From Caulobacteraceae bacterium (lineage in GTDB: Bacteria > Pseudomonadota > Alphaproteobacteria > Caulobacterales > Caulobacteraceae), in assembly GCA_031291645.1 (NCBI GenBank), contig JARLIQ010000016.1:1-36901 (forward strand): a stretch of 36,901 nt of DNA. Direction: 5' to 3'. Made by a program: the position numbers and the translations under genes. The notes beneath the pieces are model-generated. The model had not been told where the DNA came from and ran no database searches. It was given only the letters and a program-made list of their open reading frames with translations. This document shows positions 1 through 10,250 of the stretch, in pieces. Every line of letters starts with the position of its first letter. Position 1 is the first letter of the stretch.

Positions 1-297
1 AAAAGCCGCCGTCGGCGCGCCGGCGCCAGGACCCCAGGTGGACCTCGTAGGCCGAGATCGGCGAGCGGCGGGGGGGGGCCGCCCTGGGGGCCCGCCGCGG
101 CGGCAGCGCGCCCCCCGCAAAACCCTGCGGGCGGGAGACCCCACCGGCGGGCGGTGTGGGCGGCCCGAGGGGGGTGTTGGGGGGGGGCGGGGGGGGGCGG
201 GGGGCGGCCCGCCGCGCCCCCCCCCCCCCCCCCTCGCCGATCTCGGCCTACGAGGTCCACCTGGGGTCCTGGCGCCGGCGCGCCGACGGCGGCTTTT
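1..297. repeat. Terminal fold-back inverted repeat (probable assembly artefact)
   Basis: Bases 1-65 are the exact reverse complement of 233-297. The 167 bases between them are nearly pure G/C, with runs such as about 18 C before position 233 and several G runs. The right arm is genuine glgB coding sequence, because the reading frame from about 234 gives a standard branching-enzyme motif (YEVHLGSW). The left arm only repeats it backwards and the centre encodes nothing recognisable. A hairpin chimera or strand switch at a contig end is the simplest explanation. A real palindrome cannot be excluded from one sequence. Translations of 1-232 should not be trusted. Confidence 0.8.
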
Positions 298-1706
298 TGT
301 CCTACGACGAGATCGCCGACGGCCTGGTCGGCTACGCCGCCGACATGGGCTTCACCCATCTCGAATTCATGCCCGTGACCGAGCATCCGCTCGATGCGTC
401 CTGGGGCTACCAGCCGATCGGCCTGTTCGCGCCCACCCGCCGCTTCGGCGATCCGGCCGGCTTCGCGCGCCTGGTCGACCGCGCCCACCAGGCCGGGCTC
501 GGGGTGATCCTGGACTGGGTCCCGGCCCACTTCCCCGTCGACGCCCAGGGGCTCGCGCGCTTCGACGGCACGGCGCTCTATGAAGACGCGGACCCCAGGC
601 GCGGATTCCATCCGGACTGGAACACCGCCATCTTCAACTTCGGCCGGCCCGAGGTGGCCAATGTGCTGCTGGCCAGCGCCCTCTACTGGCTGGACGTGTT
701 CCACATCGACGCCCTGCGCGTGGATGCGGTCGCCTCGATGCTCTACCTCGACTATTCGCGCAAGCCGAACGAATGGCTGCCCAACGCCGAGGGCGGGCGC
801 GAGAACCGCGAGGCCGAGGCGTTCCTGAAGCGGCTCAACACCCTGGTCTATGGCCTGGGGCAGGGCGCCATAACCTTCGCCGAGGAATCGACCAGCTGGC
901 CCGGCGTCACCCTGCCGGTCGACGTCGGCGGCCTGGGGTTCGGCTTCAAGTGGAACATGGGGTGGATGAACGACACCCTGGAGTACATGTCCAAGGACCC
1001 GATCTATCGCAGCTACAGCCACGACAAGCTGACCTTCGGCCTGATCTACGCGTTCAGCGAGAACTTCATCCTGCCCCTGTCGCACGACGAGGTGGTGCAC
1101 GGCAAAGGCACGATCCTCAGCCGCATGCCGGGCGACGACTGGCGCCAGTTCGCTGGCGCGCGGGCCTATTACGGCTTCATGTGGGGCTATCCGGGCAAGA
1201 AGCTGCTGTTCATGGGCCAGGAGTTCGGCCAGCGCCGCGAGTGGGACTTCGACGGCCAGCTGGACTGGTGGCTGCTGGACCACGCGCCGCACCGGGGCCT
1301 GCAGGCCGTCGTGCGCGACCTGAACCGGCTCTATCGCGACATCCCAGCGCTGTACGCGCGCGACTGCGAAGGCGAGGGCTTCCGGTGGATCGTGGTCGAC
1401 GACAAGAGCCAGTCGGTGGTGGCCTGGCTGCGCTTCGGGCCGCCCGGCGAGCCGCCGGTGGCCGTCGTCTGCAACTTCACGCCGGTGCCCAGACACGGCT
1501 ACCGCATGGGCTTGCCGCACGCCGGACGGTGGCTGGAGATCTTCAATTCGGACGCCAGCGTCTATGGCGGCTCGGGCCTCGGCAACCAGGGCGCGATCGA
1601 GGCGACCGGCTCGCCCGCGCACGGCCTGGAGGCCTCCGCCGCGATCACGCTGCCGCCGTTATCCACCGTCTATTTCCAGTTTCAACCACACGCTTGGGAC
1701 CGATAG
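234..1706 (+). CDS. glgB: 1,4-alpha-glucan branching enzyme GlgB, 5'-truncated
   Basis: This enzyme moves short alpha-1,4 chains to alpha-1,6 positions, making the branches of glycogen in the cytoplasm. The visible part is about 490 residues, against roughly 730 for a full enzyme, so the CBM48-type N-terminus and the start of the GH13 barrel are missing at the contig edge. GH13 catalytic residues are in place: the nucleophile Asp in [10 protein letters not shown] (codon 723-725), the acid Glu in FAEEST (codon 882-884) and the transition-state Asp in [10 protein letters not shown] (codon 1086-1088). A C-terminal beta domain ends at the TAG. The next gene, glgC, starts 28 bp downstream, so this is probably the head of a glgB-glgC-glgA-glgX/malQ operon. 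The frame remains open upstream to 156, but that part is the artefactual fold-back. Confidence 0.93.
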   Translation, partial: SPISAYEVHLGSWRRRADGGFLSYDEIADGLVGYAADMGFTHLEFMPVTEHPLDASWGYQPIGLFAPTRRFGDPAGFARLVDRAHQAGLGVILDWVPAHFPVDAQGLARFDGTALYEDADPRRGFHPDWNTAIFNFGRPEVANVLLASALYWLDVFHIDALRVDAVASMLYLDYSRKPNEWLPNAEGGRENREAEAFLKRLNTLVYGLGQGAITFAEESTSWPGVTLPVDVGGLGFGFKWNMGWMNDTLEYMSKDPIYRSYSHDKLTFGLIYAFSENFILPLSHDEVVHGKGTILSRMPGDDWRQFAGARAYYGFMWGYPGKKLLFMGQEFGQRREWDFDGQLDWWLLDHAPHRGLQAVVRDLNRLYRDIPALYARDCEGEGFRWIVVDDKSQSVVAWLRFGPPGEPPVAVVCNFTPVPRHGYRMGLPHAGRWLEIFNSDASVYGGSGLGNQGAIEATGSPAHGLEASAAITLPPLSTVYFQFQPHAWDR

Positions 1707-1734
1707 TCTCTCGCTTGAAGACGGAGAGGTTCCC

Positions 1735-2997
1735 ATGCCGGCGATCCCAAGCGCCCCCCTGTCCCGTCACGCCATGGCCTATGTGCTCGCGGGCGGCCGC
1801 GGCAGCCGCCTCTTGGAGCTGACGGACGTGCGGGCCAAGCCCGCGGTCTATTTCGGCGGCAAGTTCCGCATCATCGACTTCGCCCTGTCCAACGCCCTGA
1901 ACTCGGGCATCCGGCGCATCGCCGTCGCCACCCAGTACAAGGCCCACAGCCTGATCCGCCACCTGCAGCGCGGCTGGAACTTCTTCCGGCCCGAGCGCAA
2001 CGAGACCTTCGACATCCTGCCCGCAAGCCAGCGGGTGTCCGAGGAGAAATGGTACGCCGGCACGGCCGACGCGGTGTTCCAGAACATCGACATCGTCCAG
2101 GACTACGAGCCTCGCTTCGTGATCGTGCTGGCCGGCGACCACGTCTACAAGATGGACTTCGAGCCGATGCTGCAGCAGCACGTCGAGCAGGGCGCGGACG
2201 TGACCGTGGCCTGCATCGAGGTGCCGCCGTCCGAGGCCACCGCCTTCGGCGTCATGAAGGTCGACGAGACCGACCGGATCATCGAGTTCGTCGAAAAGCC
2301 GGCCAAGCCGCCGACCATCCCCGGGCGGCCCGACCAGTGCCTGGCCAGCATGGGCATCTATGTGTTCGAGACCCGCTTCCTGGCCGACCAGCTTCGCCTC
2401 GACGCCGCCGATCCGAACTCCAGCCACGACTTCGGCAAGGACATCATCCCGAGGCTGGTCAAGGAGGCCAAGGCGGTCGCCCACCCGTTCGAGCGCTCGT
2501 GCATCCGCCCGGCGCCCGAGGCGCATTCCTACTGGCGCGACGTCGGCACCATCGACAGCTATTTCGCCGCCAACATCGACCTGACCGAGGTGGTCCCGGA
2601 CCTCGACCTCTATGACCGCAACTGGCCGATCTGGACCTACAGCGAGATGAACGCCCCGGCCAAGTTCGTGCACGACTATCCGGGCCGGCGCGGCTCGGCC
2701 ACCGCCTCGCTGGTCGCCGGCGGCTGCGTGGTCTCGGGCGCCAGCGTCTGGCGCTCGCTGCTGTTCAGTGGTGTACGGATCAATTCCTACAGCTCGGTCG
2801 AGCTGGCGGTGGTGCTGCCGGACGTTCACATCGGCCGCTCGGCCAAGCTGCGCAACGTGATCGTCGACCGGGGCGTGCGCATCCCGCCGGGCCTGATCGT
2901 CGGCGAGGACCCGCTGATCGACGGCCAGCGCTTCCGCCGGTCCGAAGGCGGGGTCTGCCTGATCACCCAGACGATGATCGATCGTCTGGGCGCATGA
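1735..2997 (+). CDS. glgC: Glucose-1-phosphate adenylyltransferase (ADP-glucose pyrophosphorylase)
   Basis: It makes ADP-glucose from glucose-1-phosphate and ATP, the committed step of bacterial glycogen synthesis. The product is 420 residues, a normal length. The N-terminal nucleotidyltransferase signature AGGRGSRL lies near residue 20, followed by [16 protein letters not shown]. The [21 protein letters not shown] and EFVEKP segments (the last holds the glucose-1-phosphate-binding Lys) and [13 protein letters not shown] all match the family. The C-terminal part has the hexapeptide-like beta-helix pattern expected for the regulatory domain. The ATG at 1735 is chosen because GGAGAG lies 8 bp upstream. 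Its stop overlaps the glgA start (ATGA), which suggests translational coupling. Confidence 0.97.
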   Translation: MPAIPSAPLSRHAMAYVLAGGRGSRLLELTDVRAKPAVYFGGKFRIIDFALSNALNSGIRRIAVATQYKAHSLIRHLQRGWNFFRPERNETFDILPASQRVSEEKWYAGTADAVFQNIDIVQDYEPRFVIVLAGDHVYKMDFEPMLQQHVEQGADVTVACIEVPPSEATAFGVMKVDETDRIIEFVEKPAKPPTIPGRPDQCLASMGIYVFETRFLADQLRLDAADPNSSHDFGKDIIPRLVKEAKAVAHPFERSCIRPAPEAHSYWRDVGTIDSYFAANIDLTEVVPDLDLYDRNWPIWTYSEMNAPAKFVHDYPGRRGSATASLVAGGCVVSGASVWRSLLFSGVRINSYSSVELAVVLPDVHIGRSAKLRNVIVDRGVRIPPGLIVGEDPLIDGQRFRRSEGGVCLITQTMIDRLGA

Positions 2998-4451
2998 CGC
3001 GGATCGAAATCCTTTCCGTCGCGTCCGAGGTCTATCCGCTGATCAAGACCGGAGGCCTGGCCGATGTGGCCGGCGCGCTGCCCGGCGCGCTCAAGGGCCA
3101 GGGGTTCGCCGTGCGCACCCTGGTCCCGGGCTATCCGGCGGTGGTCCGGGCGATGAGGCGGGCCGAGACGGCGCTTTCCTTCGACGACTTCTTCGGCGGG
3201 CCGGCGCGGCTGCTGGCCGGCCGCGCGGCGGGGCTCGACCTGTTCGTGCTCGACGCGCCGCACCTCTTCGTCCGCCCGGGCGGACCCTACGCCGACGCGG
3301 GCGGGCGCGAATGGGGTGACAACGCCGTCCGCTTCGCCGCCCTGGGCCGGATCGGCGCCAGCCTCGGCCAGGGGCTGCTCGAGGGCTACGCCCCCGCCGT
3401 CGTTCACGCCCACGACTGGCAGGCGGGCCTGACGGCGGCCTATCTGACCTATGACCGCGGGCGACGGCCGGGCGCGGTGATGACCGTGCACAACCTGGCC
3501 TTCCAGGGGCAGTTCGACCCACGCCTGCTGCACGCCCTGGGCCTGCCGGCGGCGGCCTTCACCCACGACGGGGTCGAGTATTATGGCGACATCGGCTTTC
3601 TGAAGGCCGGGCTGCGGCTGTCGGACCGGATCACCACGGTCTCGCCCACCTATGCGGCCGAGATCTGCACGGCCGACGGGGGCATGGGGCTGGACGGCCT
3701 GTTGCGCGGCCGGGCCGACCGGTTGAGCGGCATACTGAACGGCATCGACGTCAAGGTCTGGAACCCGGCGAGCGACCCGTTGATCGCCGCGCCGTTCGAC
3801 GCCGGCGACCTGGACGCGCGCGCGGCCAACAAGGCCGAGCTGCAGGCCGCCTTCGGCCTCGATCCGGACCCGGACGCTCTTTTGTTCGCCGTGATCAGCC
3901 GGCTGAGCTGGCAGAAGGGGCTGGACCTGCTGCTCGCGGCCCTGCCGGTGCTGCTGGCCGAGGGGGCGCAGCTCGCCCTGCTGGGGGCGGGCGATCCGGA
4001 CCTGCAGTCCGGCTTCGCGGCCGCCGCGGCGGCGCACCCAGGCCGCATCGCCTGCGCCTTTGGCTATGACGAGCCCCTGGCCCACCGGATCCAGGCGGGC
4101 GCGGACGCGCTGCTCGTGCCGTCGCGCTTCGAGCCCTGCGGCCTGACCCAGATGTGCGCCCTGCGCTACGGCGCCGTGCCGGTGGTGGCGCGGGTCGGCG
4201 GGCTGAACGACACCGTGGTCGACGCGAGCCCGATGGCCCTGGCGGCCGGCGGCGCGACGGGGGTGCAGTTCGGGCCGGTCGTCGCCCCGATGCTGGAAAA
4301 CGCGATCCGGCGCACGGCGGACCTCTACCGCGCGCCGCGCACCTGGCGGACGATGCAGACCAACGGCATGGCCTGCGACGTCTCCTGGCGCCAGTCGGCC
4401 AAGCTCTACGCCGAGCTCTACCGCGGGCTGATCGCCGAGCGGGCGGGCTGA
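2994..4451 (+). CDS. glgA: Glycogen synthase GlgA (first copy)
   Basis: A GT5-family glycogen synthase that extends alpha-1,4-glucan chains from ADP-glucose. It has 485 residues, the usual size. The ADP-glucose-binding KTGGLADV motif begins at Lys18. HAHDWQAG and VHNLAFQG lie in the first Rossmann domain. [12 protein letters not shown] opens the second domain, and the conserved catalytic-site Glu is E380 in [10 protein letters not shown]. The ATG overlaps the glgC stop as ATGA, and the next gene starts 4 bp after its stop, so all three are almost certainly co-transcribed. A second glgA lies on the opposite strand at 8676-10190. The two proteins are clearly divergent, for example in the loop after SWQKG versus TQQKM, so this is not a recent tandem copy. 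Confidence 0.97.
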   Translation: MTRIEILSVASEVYPLIKTGGLADVAGALPGALKGQGFAVRTLVPGYPAVVRAMRRAETALSFDDFFGGPARLLAGRAAGLDLFVLDAPHLFVRPGGPYADAGGREWGDNAVRFAALGRIGASLGQGLLEGYAPAVVHAHDWQAGLTAAYLTYDRGRRPGAVMTVHNLAFQGQFDPRLLHALGLPAAAFTHDGVEYYGDIGFLKAGLRLSDRITTVSPTYAAEICTADGGMGLDGLLRGRADRLSGILNGIDVKVWNPASDPLIAAPFDAGDLDARAANKAELQAAFGLDPDPDALLFAVISRLSWQKGLDLLLAALPVLLAEGAQLALLGAGDPDLQSGFAAAAAAHPGRIACAFGYDEPLAHRIQAGADALLVPSRFEPCGLTQMCALRYGAVPVVARVGGLNDTVVDASPMALAAGGATGVQFGPVVAPMLENAIRRTADLYRAPRTWRTMQTNGMACDVSWRQSAKLYAELYRGLIAERAG

Positions 4452-4455
4452 GACG

Positions 4456-7400
4456 GTGGGCGCGCGACCGATCGCCGGGATCAGCGAGGGACGCCCGGAA
4501 CCCCTCGGCGTCACCCCAGCCGGGGACGGGGTCAATGTCGCGGTCTATTCCGCCGGCGCGGCCCTGATCGAATTCTGCCTGTTCGACGAGACCGGCCAGA
4601 CCGAGATCGTCCGCATACCCCTGCCGGCGCACACCGGCCCGGTGTTCCATGGCCATGTCGCCGGCGTCGCGGCCGGCGCCCGCTACGGCCTGCGCGCCCA
4701 CGGACCCTTCGCCCCGACCCAGGGGCAGCGGTTCAACCCGAACAAGCTGCTGGTCGACCCCTACGCCCTCGCGCTCGATCGTCCGTACGCTCTGCACCCA
4801 TCGATGTTCGGCTATCGCCCGGACGATCCGAGGGGCGGCGACAGTTTCGACGCCACGGACAGCGCCGCCGTGACGCCCAAGGCGATCGTCGCCGAGGCGT
4901 CCGCGCCGCCGCCGGCCGCCGCGCCGTTCGTCCCCTGGGGCGAGACGGTGGTCTACGAGTTGCACGTGCGTGGCTTCACCAAGTCGCACCCGGACATTCC
5001 CGAGGCGATCCGCGGAACCTTCGCCGCCCTGGCCCATCCCGCGGCCATCGGCCACCTCAAGCGGCTGGGCGTCACCACGGTCGAGATCCTGCCGGCCGCC
5101 GCCTGGATCGACGAGCGCCACCTGCCGCCGCTCGGCCTCTCCAACTACTGGGGCTACAACCCGGTCAGCTTCATGGTCCCGGACCCGCGCCTGGCGCCCG
5201 GCGGCTGGGCCGAGGTGCGCGCGGCGACCGACGCCCTGGCCGCCGCCGGGATCGAGAGCGTGCTGGACGTGGTGTTCAACCACAGCGGCGAGGGCGACCA
5301 GCTCGGCCCCACCCTGTCGCTGCGCGGCCTGGACAACGCGACCTACTATCGTCTGGCGACGGACGACATGGCCGACTACATCGACGACACCGGGACCGGC
5401 GACACCCTGGCGCTGGACCGGCCGGCGGGCGTGCGGCTGGTGATGGACTCCCTGCGGACCTGGCGGCGGCTGGGCGGCATGACGGGCTTCCGCTTCGATC
5501 TCGCCACCGTGCTCGGCCGGCGGGCGGACGGCTTCGATCCGATGGCCCCGCTTCTGCTGGCGATCGACCAGGACCCCGAACTGCGCGAGCTGAAGCTGAT
5601 CGCCGAGCCCTGGGACATCGGTCCCGGCGGCTACCAGTGCGGACGCTTTCCGCCAGCCTGGGGCGAATGGAACGACCGTTTCCGCGACGCCATGCGGGGC
5701 TTCTGGCGCGGCGACGGGGCCACGCTCGGCGAACTCGCGCGGCGGATGTCGGGGTCGGAGGATCTGCTGGCCGGCCGGCGGCCCAGCCGAAGCGTCAACT
5801 TCATCGTCGCCCACGACGGCTTCACCCTGGCCGACCTCGTGTCGTTCGAGCGCAAGCAGAACCTGGCCAACGGCGAGCACGGCCGCGACGGGACGGACGA
5901 CAACCGCTCCTGGAACAACGGCGTCGAGGGGCCGACGGACGATCCGGCCGTGCTGGCGGCGCGCGCGGGCGACCAGCGCGCCCTCCTGGCCCTGCTGATG
6001 CTGGCCCGCGGCACGCCGATGCTGACCATGGGCGCCGAGCTCGGCCACAGCCAGGGCGGCAACAACAACGCCTACGCCCAGGACAACGCGACGAGCTGGC
6101 TCGACTGGGCCAAGGCCGACCAAGACCTGCTGGCGTTCGCGGGCCGGCTCGCCGCGATCCGCCGGGACCATCCGGCCCTGCGCGCGGACCGCTTTCTGAC
6201 CGGCGAGCCCGGCGCCGCCCTCTGGCCCGACGTCGCCTGGCGCCGGGCGGACGGCGGGCCGATGACGCCGGCCGACTGGGAGGATGCGAACGGCGCGACC
6301 CTGGTCATGGCCCTGGCCGAGCCGGCGGACGGCGGGCCCGACCGCGCGGTCGTCGCCATCCACCGGGGGGCCGGCGAGATCGACGTCGTGCTGCCGGAGC
6401 CGCGCGACGGCATGGCCTGGACCCTGCTGGCCGACAGCGCCGCGCCCGACCGTTCGGGATCCGTCGAGACCCCGTCGCTGACGCTCGCCAAGCGCTCGGT
6501 GGCCGTGCTCGCCGAGACCGCCGCGCCGGACCGCAGGCCGCGCCCGGTCGATCCGGCCAGCCTCGGCCGACTGGCCGACGCCGCCGGCATCGCCGCCGAC
6601 TGGTGGACCACGGACGGCCGGCGGCGCGAGGTCTCGCCGGACACCCAGCGCGCCCTGCTCGCCGCCATGGGGCTGCCGGGCGAGACCGCGCAGCAGGCCC
6701 TGGAGTCCCTGGCCGGCCTGGCGGAGGCCCACGACCGACGGGCGCTGCCCTTCGCCGTGGTGCGGCGGCTCGGCCAGCCGGTCGAGGTCCCGGTCCGGTT
6801 CGCGTCGGGCGCCGCGGCCCCGCGCACGTGGCTGACGATCACGGGCGAGGACGGCCAGGTCCAGCGCCTGCGCGTCAGTCCGGAGACCTGCGACGAGACC
6901 GCGGTGGTCGCGCGCGACGGCCGCGCCAGCCGCGCCCTGCGCCTGGTCCTGCCGGCATTGACGCTCGGCCGCTACCGGCTGACGCGCGAAGACCGGCCGG
7001 ACATCGTCTGCCGACTGACGATCGCGCCGGACGCCTGTTTCGCGCCCAGGGCCCTGACGGAGGGGCGGCGCCTGTTCGGCCTCTCGGCCCAGCTCTATTC
7101 CGTGGCCCGGCAGGGCGACCAGGGGATCGGCGACTTCACCACGCTTGGCGAACTCGGCGCGGCGGCGGCGCGGGAAGGGGCGGCGGTCGTCGCGATCAAT
7201 CCGCTGCACGTCCTGTTCGAGCAGGAGCGCGAGCGCGCCAGCCCCTACTATCCGTCCGACCGCCGCTTCCTCGATCCGATCTATCTCGACCTGGACAAGG
7301 TCGCGGGTGGCGGAAAGTCCCCGGTCGCCCCGCGAGCGCTGTCCGGCCAGCCGGTCATCGACTATCCGGCCGTCTGGGCGCAGAAGGCCGCCGCGCTCGA

Positions 7401-8643
7401 GGCGAGTTTCGCCGGCGCCGAGAACCATCCGGGGCTCGCCGATTTCATCGCGGCCGCCGGCGAGGCCCTGCAGACCTTCGCGACGTCCCAGGCCATCGCC
7501 GAGACCCGCCCGGGCGAATCCTGGCGCGTCTGGCCCGAGGCCCTGCGCGATCCCGACGGCCCGGGGGTGAGGGCGTTCGCCGAGGCCAACGCCACCCGCG
7601 TGCGCTTCCACCAGTATGTGCAGTGGCTTTGCGAACGGCAGCTGGCCGAGGCGGCCGAGGCCGCCGGCGGCCTCGAACTGGGGGTCTGCCGCGACCTGGC
7701 GGTGGGCGCCGCGCCGGACGGGGCGGAGGCGTGGGCCAAGGCGCGGCTGCTGGCCCAGGGCGTCTCGGTCGGCGCGCCGCCCGACTCGTTCAGCGCCGAC
7801 GGCCAGGTCTGGGGGCTGCCACCCTTCAGCCCCCTGCGACTGGAGGAGGATGGCTACGCCCACCTGGCCCAGCTGTTCGCCGCCAACATGCGGCGCGCGG
7901 GGGCGATCCGCATCGACCATGTGCTGGGTCTGGTGCGCCAGTTCTGGGTTCCGCAGGGCGCGCACGGGTCGGAGGGCGCCTATGTCGCCTACCCGGCCGA
8001 AGACCTTCTGGGCGAACTGGCCCTGGAGAGCGAACGCGCCCGCTGCCTGGTGATCGGCGAGGACCTCGGCACCGTGCCGCCGGGGCTGCGCGAGACGCTG
8101 GCCGCGGACCAGGTGCTGAGCTATCGGGTCCTGCCGTTCGAGACGGATGACGGCCGCTTCCGCCCGCCGCAGGCCTATCCGCGGCTGGCGCTGGCCTGCG
8201 TCTCGACCCACGACCTGCCGCCCCTGGCCGGCTGGTGGGATGGGGTGGACATCGACGAACGGCTGGAGCTTGGCCTGACGTCACCGGAGGCGACCGAGCA
8301 GGCCCGCGCCGGGCGCCTCGCCGCCAGGTCCGCCCTGCTGGACGCCCTCGCCGAGGCGGGCCTGATCGAGGCCGGGCTGGACGCGACCACCGTATCCGCC
8401 TCGGACGTGACCGTGGCCATCCACGCCTTCGTGGCCAGCACGCCCAGCTTCCTCGCCGTGGCCCAGGTCGAGGACCTGGCGGGCGAGCGCAGCGCGATCA
8501 ACCTACCCGGGACCGACCGGCAACGCCCGAACTGGCGCCGGCGGGTCGCCACGCCGCTGGAGGGGCTGATGGAGGCGCCCGCGGCCCGGGCCATCCTGGA
8601 TGCGATCCGCGCCGCGCGGGCGGCAGGCGCGGGGCCGGCCTGA
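4456..8643 (+). CDS. GlgX-MalQ fusion: glycogen debranching enzyme / 4-alpha-glucanotransferase
   Basis: One uninterrupted 1395-residue frame holds two complete enzymes. Residues 1 to about 690 are a GlgX isoamylase-type debranching enzyme: a CBM48-like N-terminus, then a GH13 barrel with nucleophile D348 (GFRFDLATVL), acid E384 (LIAEPWDIGPGGYQ) and D454 (VAHDGF). From about residue 701 a MalQ follows: an N-terminal helical and beta module (ADAAGIAADWW), then a GH77 barrel from about 875 (FGLSAQLYSVARQGDQGIGD) with D1154 (RIDHVLG), E1202 (IGEDLGTVPP) and D1253 (STHDLPP). All six catalytic residues are present, so both halves should be active. GlgX releases maltotetraose-size branch stubs and MalQ disproportionates them, so fusion would channel the substrate. 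It starts with GTG 4 bp after the glgA stop, probably translationally coupled. Confidence 0.94.
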   Translation: MGARPIAGISEGRPEPLGVTPAGDGVNVAVYSAGAALIEFCLFDETGQTEIVRIPLPAHTGPVFHGHVAGVAAGARYGLRAHGPFAPTQGQRFNPNKLLVDPYALALDRPYALHPSMFGYRPDDPRGGDSFDATDSAAVTPKAIVAEASAPPPAAAPFVPWGETVVYELHVRGFTKSHPDIPEAIRGTFAALAHPAAIGHLKRLGVTTVEILPAAAWIDERHLPPLGLSNYWGYNPVSFMVPDPRLAPGGWAEVRAATDALAAAGIESVLDVVFNHSGEGDQLGPTLSLRGLDNATYYRLATDDMADYIDDTGTGDTLALDRPAGVRLVMDSLRTWRRLGGMTGFRFDLATVLGRRADGFDPMAPLLLAIDQDPELRELKLIAEPWDIGPGGYQCGRFPPAWGEWNDRFRDAMRGFWRGDGATLGELARRMSGSEDLLAGRRPSRSVNFIVAHDGFTLADLVSFERKQNLANGEHGRDGTDDNRSWNNGVEGPTDDPAVLAARAGDQRALLALLMLARGTPMLTMGAELGHSQGGNNNAYAQDNATSWLDWAKADQDLLAFAGRLAAIRRDHPALRADRFLTGEPGAALWPDVAWRRADGGPMTPADWEDANGATLVMALAEPADGGPDRAVVAIHRGAGEIDVVLPEPRDGMAWTLLADSAAPDRSGSVETPSLTLAKRSVAVLAETAAPDRRPRPVDPASLGRLADAAGIAADWWTTDGRRREVSPDTQRALLAAMGLPGETAQQALESLAGLAEAHDRRALPFAVVRRLGQPVEVPVRFASGAAAPRTWLTITGEDGQVQRLRVSPETCDETAVVARDGRASRALRLVLPALTLGRYRLTREDRPDIVCRLTIAPDACFAPRALTEGRRLFGLSAQLYSVARQGDQGIGDFTTLGELGAAAAREGAAVVAINPLHVLFEQERERASPYYPSDRRFLDPIYLDLDKVAGGGKSPVAPRALSGQPVIDYPAVWAQKAAALEASFAGAENHPGLADFIAAAGEALQTFATSQAIAETRPGESWRVWPEALRDPDGPGVRAFAEANATRVRFHQYVQWLCERQLAEAAEAAGGLELGVCRDLAVGAAPDGAEAWAKARLLAQGVSVGAPPDSFSADGQVWGLPPFSPLRLEEDGYAHLAQLFAANMRRAGAIRIDHVLGLVRQFWVPQGAHGSEGAYVAYPAEDLLGELALESERARCLVIGEDLGTVPPGLRETLAADQVLSYRVLPFETDDGRFRPPQAYPRLALACVSTHDLPPLAGWWDGVDIDERLELGLTSPEATEQARAGRLAARSALLDALAEAGLIEAGLDATTVSASDVTVAIHAFVASTPSFLAVAQVEDLAGERSAINLPGTDRQRPNWRRRVATPLEGLMEAPAARAILDAIRAARAAGAGPA

Positions 8644-8679
8644 GCCAGGCGGCTCCCAGGGGGCTCCCAGGGGGCTCAG
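8640..8679. terminator. Inverted repeat between convergent genes, with 11-bp tandem repeat in the loop
   Basis: CTGAGCC at 8640-8646 pairs with GGCTCAG at 8673-8679. The arms contain the stop codons of the GlgX-MalQ gene (plus strand) and glgA2 (minus strand). The loop carries two perfect copies of GGCTCCCAGGG (8651-8661 and 8662-8672). The place, between convergent genes, suits a bidirectional terminator. There is no T-tract and the stem is only 7 bp, so the assignment is tentative. Confidence 0.35.
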
Positions 8680-10190
8680 AGCGCGATGGTCGGCGGCTCC
8701 TCGGCGACGTCGACCGGCTCGGCCGGCCGGGGCCGCGGCTCGGTCAGGTCCAGCAGATCGCGATAGAGGCGCAGGTATTCCGTCGCGCTGGCGTCCCAGC
8801 CGAAGTCCCGACCCATGGCCTGCAGTTGCAGCCGGCGCCAGGCCAAGGGCTGGCGATGGAGGGCGAAGGCCCGTTCGGCCGCGCCGATCATGCCGCCGGC
8901 CGTGACCTCGTCGAAGATGAAGCCGGTCGCGGTGCGGGCCGCCAGGGTCTCCGCGTCGGCGTCGATTACGGTGTCGGCCAGCCCGCCGGTGCGCCGTACG
9001 ATCGGCAAGGCCCCATAGCGCATCGCATAGAGCTGGGTCAGGCCGCAGGGCTCGAAGCGCGCCGGCGCCAGCATCATGTCGGCGCCTGCGTACAGGCGGT
9101 GCGCCAGCGGCTCCTCGTAGCCGATGTGGACAGCCAGGTTGTCCGGATAGAGCCGCCCGACCTCGGCCAGCGCGGCGGCGATGGCCGGATCGCCCTGGGC
9201 GACGATGGCGAGCTGGGCGCCGACTTTGGCGAACCACGGCAGGGCCTCGACCAGGACGTCGGCCATCTTCTGCTGGGTGAGGCGGCTGGCGAAACCGACG
9301 AGCGGGACGTCCGGCGCGACGGGCAGGCCCAGTTCGCGCTGCAGCGCGGCCTTGCAGGCGGGCTTGCCGGACATGTCCCTGGCGCTGAAGAGGGCGGGAA
9401 GGCGCGGGTCCGTCGCCGGATTCCACAGGGCCTCCTCGACGCCGTTCAATATGCCGCGGAAGTCGGCGCCGCGTTCGCGCAGGAGGCCGTCGAAGCCGAC
9501 GCCGAAATCCGGGGTCAGGATTTCCCGGGCATAGGTCGGGCTGACGGTGGTCACCCGATCGGCGAACCGCACGCCGGCCTTCAGGAACGAGGCCTGGCCG
9601 TAGAATTCGCAGCCGTCGCTGGTCAGGTCCTCGTCCCGCACGCCCAGGCCGCGCGCGGTTTCCAGCGGGAAGAGGCCCTGGAAGGCGAGGTTGTGGATGG
9701 TGAAGACCGTGCGCGGCCGCCGCCGGCCGTCGGCGCGCAGCATCATCGGCAAAAGCCCGGTCTGCCAGTCGTTGGCGTGGACCACGTCCGCCTTCCAGTA
9801 GGCGGCCAGGCCCAGCCCGATCAGGGCGCCGACCTGGCTGAGGTAGGCAAAGCGCAGGGCGTTGTCGGCCCAATCCGCGCCGGCCTCGTCCGTGTACGGC
9901 CCGCCGGGCCGCCGGTAGAGCGAGGGCGCGTCGACGAGCCAGGTCGGAAGATGGGAATTCGGCAACCGGCCCGAGATCAGCCGGCCGTCCGGCACGCCCA
10001 GCACCCCGTCCAGGCTGGCCTCGACGCGGCCGCCCACGAGGGTCTCGAGCGCGGAGGGATAGGCCGGCAGCAGAAGCCGTACGTCCACGCCCTTTTCCAT
10101 CAGAGCGTTGGGCAGGGCCCGGCAGACGTCGCCCAACCCGCCCGTCTTCGCCAGGGGATAGGCTTCGGACGCCACGAACAGCACCCGCAT
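8676..10190 (-). CDS. glgA: Glycogen synthase GlgA (second copy)
   Basis: A second GT5 glycogen synthase, 504 residues. KTGGLGDV starts at Lys15, HANDWQTG and IHNLAFQGLFP follow, and the catalytic-site Glu is E380 in [17 protein letters not shown]. The frame is open to an upstream ATG at 10208, but the start at 10190 (MRVLFVASEAYP) is preferred. It matches the usual family N-terminus and has a purine-rich GGAAGGGAG ribosome-binding site just upstream, which overlaps the longer version. The C-terminus runs about 15-20 residues past the usual end as an acidic, proline-rich tail. It is transcribed against the main glg operon, downstream of the unknown gene at 10361-10942. Two GlgA proteins may act at different chain lengths or be induced under different conditions; that is inference. 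Confidence 0.95.
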   Translation of the reverse strand: MRVLFVASEAYPLAKTGGLGDVCRALPNALMEKGVDVRLLLPAYPSALETLVGGRVEASLDGVLGVPDGRLISGRLPNSHLPTWLVDAPSLYRRPGGPYTDEAGADWADNALRFAYLSQVGALIGLGLAAYWKADVVHANDWQTGLLPMMLRADGRRRPRTVFTIHNLAFQGLFPLETARGLGVRDEDLTSDGCEFYGQASFLKAGVRFADRVTTVSPTYAREILTPDFGVGFDGLLRERGADFRGILNGVEEALWNPATDPRLPALFSARDMSGKPACKAALQRELGLPVAPDVPLVGFASRLTQQKMADVLVEALPWFAKVGAQLAIVAQGDPAIAAALAEVGRLYPDNLAVHIGYEEPLAHRLYAGADMMLAPARFEPCGLTQLYAMRYGALPIVRRTGGLADTVIDADAETLAARTATGFIFDEVTAGGMIGAAERAFALHRQPLAWRRLQLQAMGRDFGWDASATEYLRLYRDLLDLTEPRPRPAEPVDVAEEPPTIAL

Positions 10191-10250
10191 CAACACACTC
10201 CCTTCCATCCGCGGCAGGTCGGATGATGAACGCTCACGCCCAGGCCCTCA

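Noticed and set aside
38-583. Arg/Pro/Gly-rich plus-strand ORF at the left end
   Set aside because: It passes through the fold-back artefact and then an out-of-frame part of glgB.
3895-8211. Minus-strand ORF of 1438 codons opposite the GlgX-MalQ gene
   Set aside because: It is a shadow of the high-GC codon pattern. The translation is Arg/Gly/Pro/Ala-rich without family motifs, while the plus strand encodes two complete enzymes.
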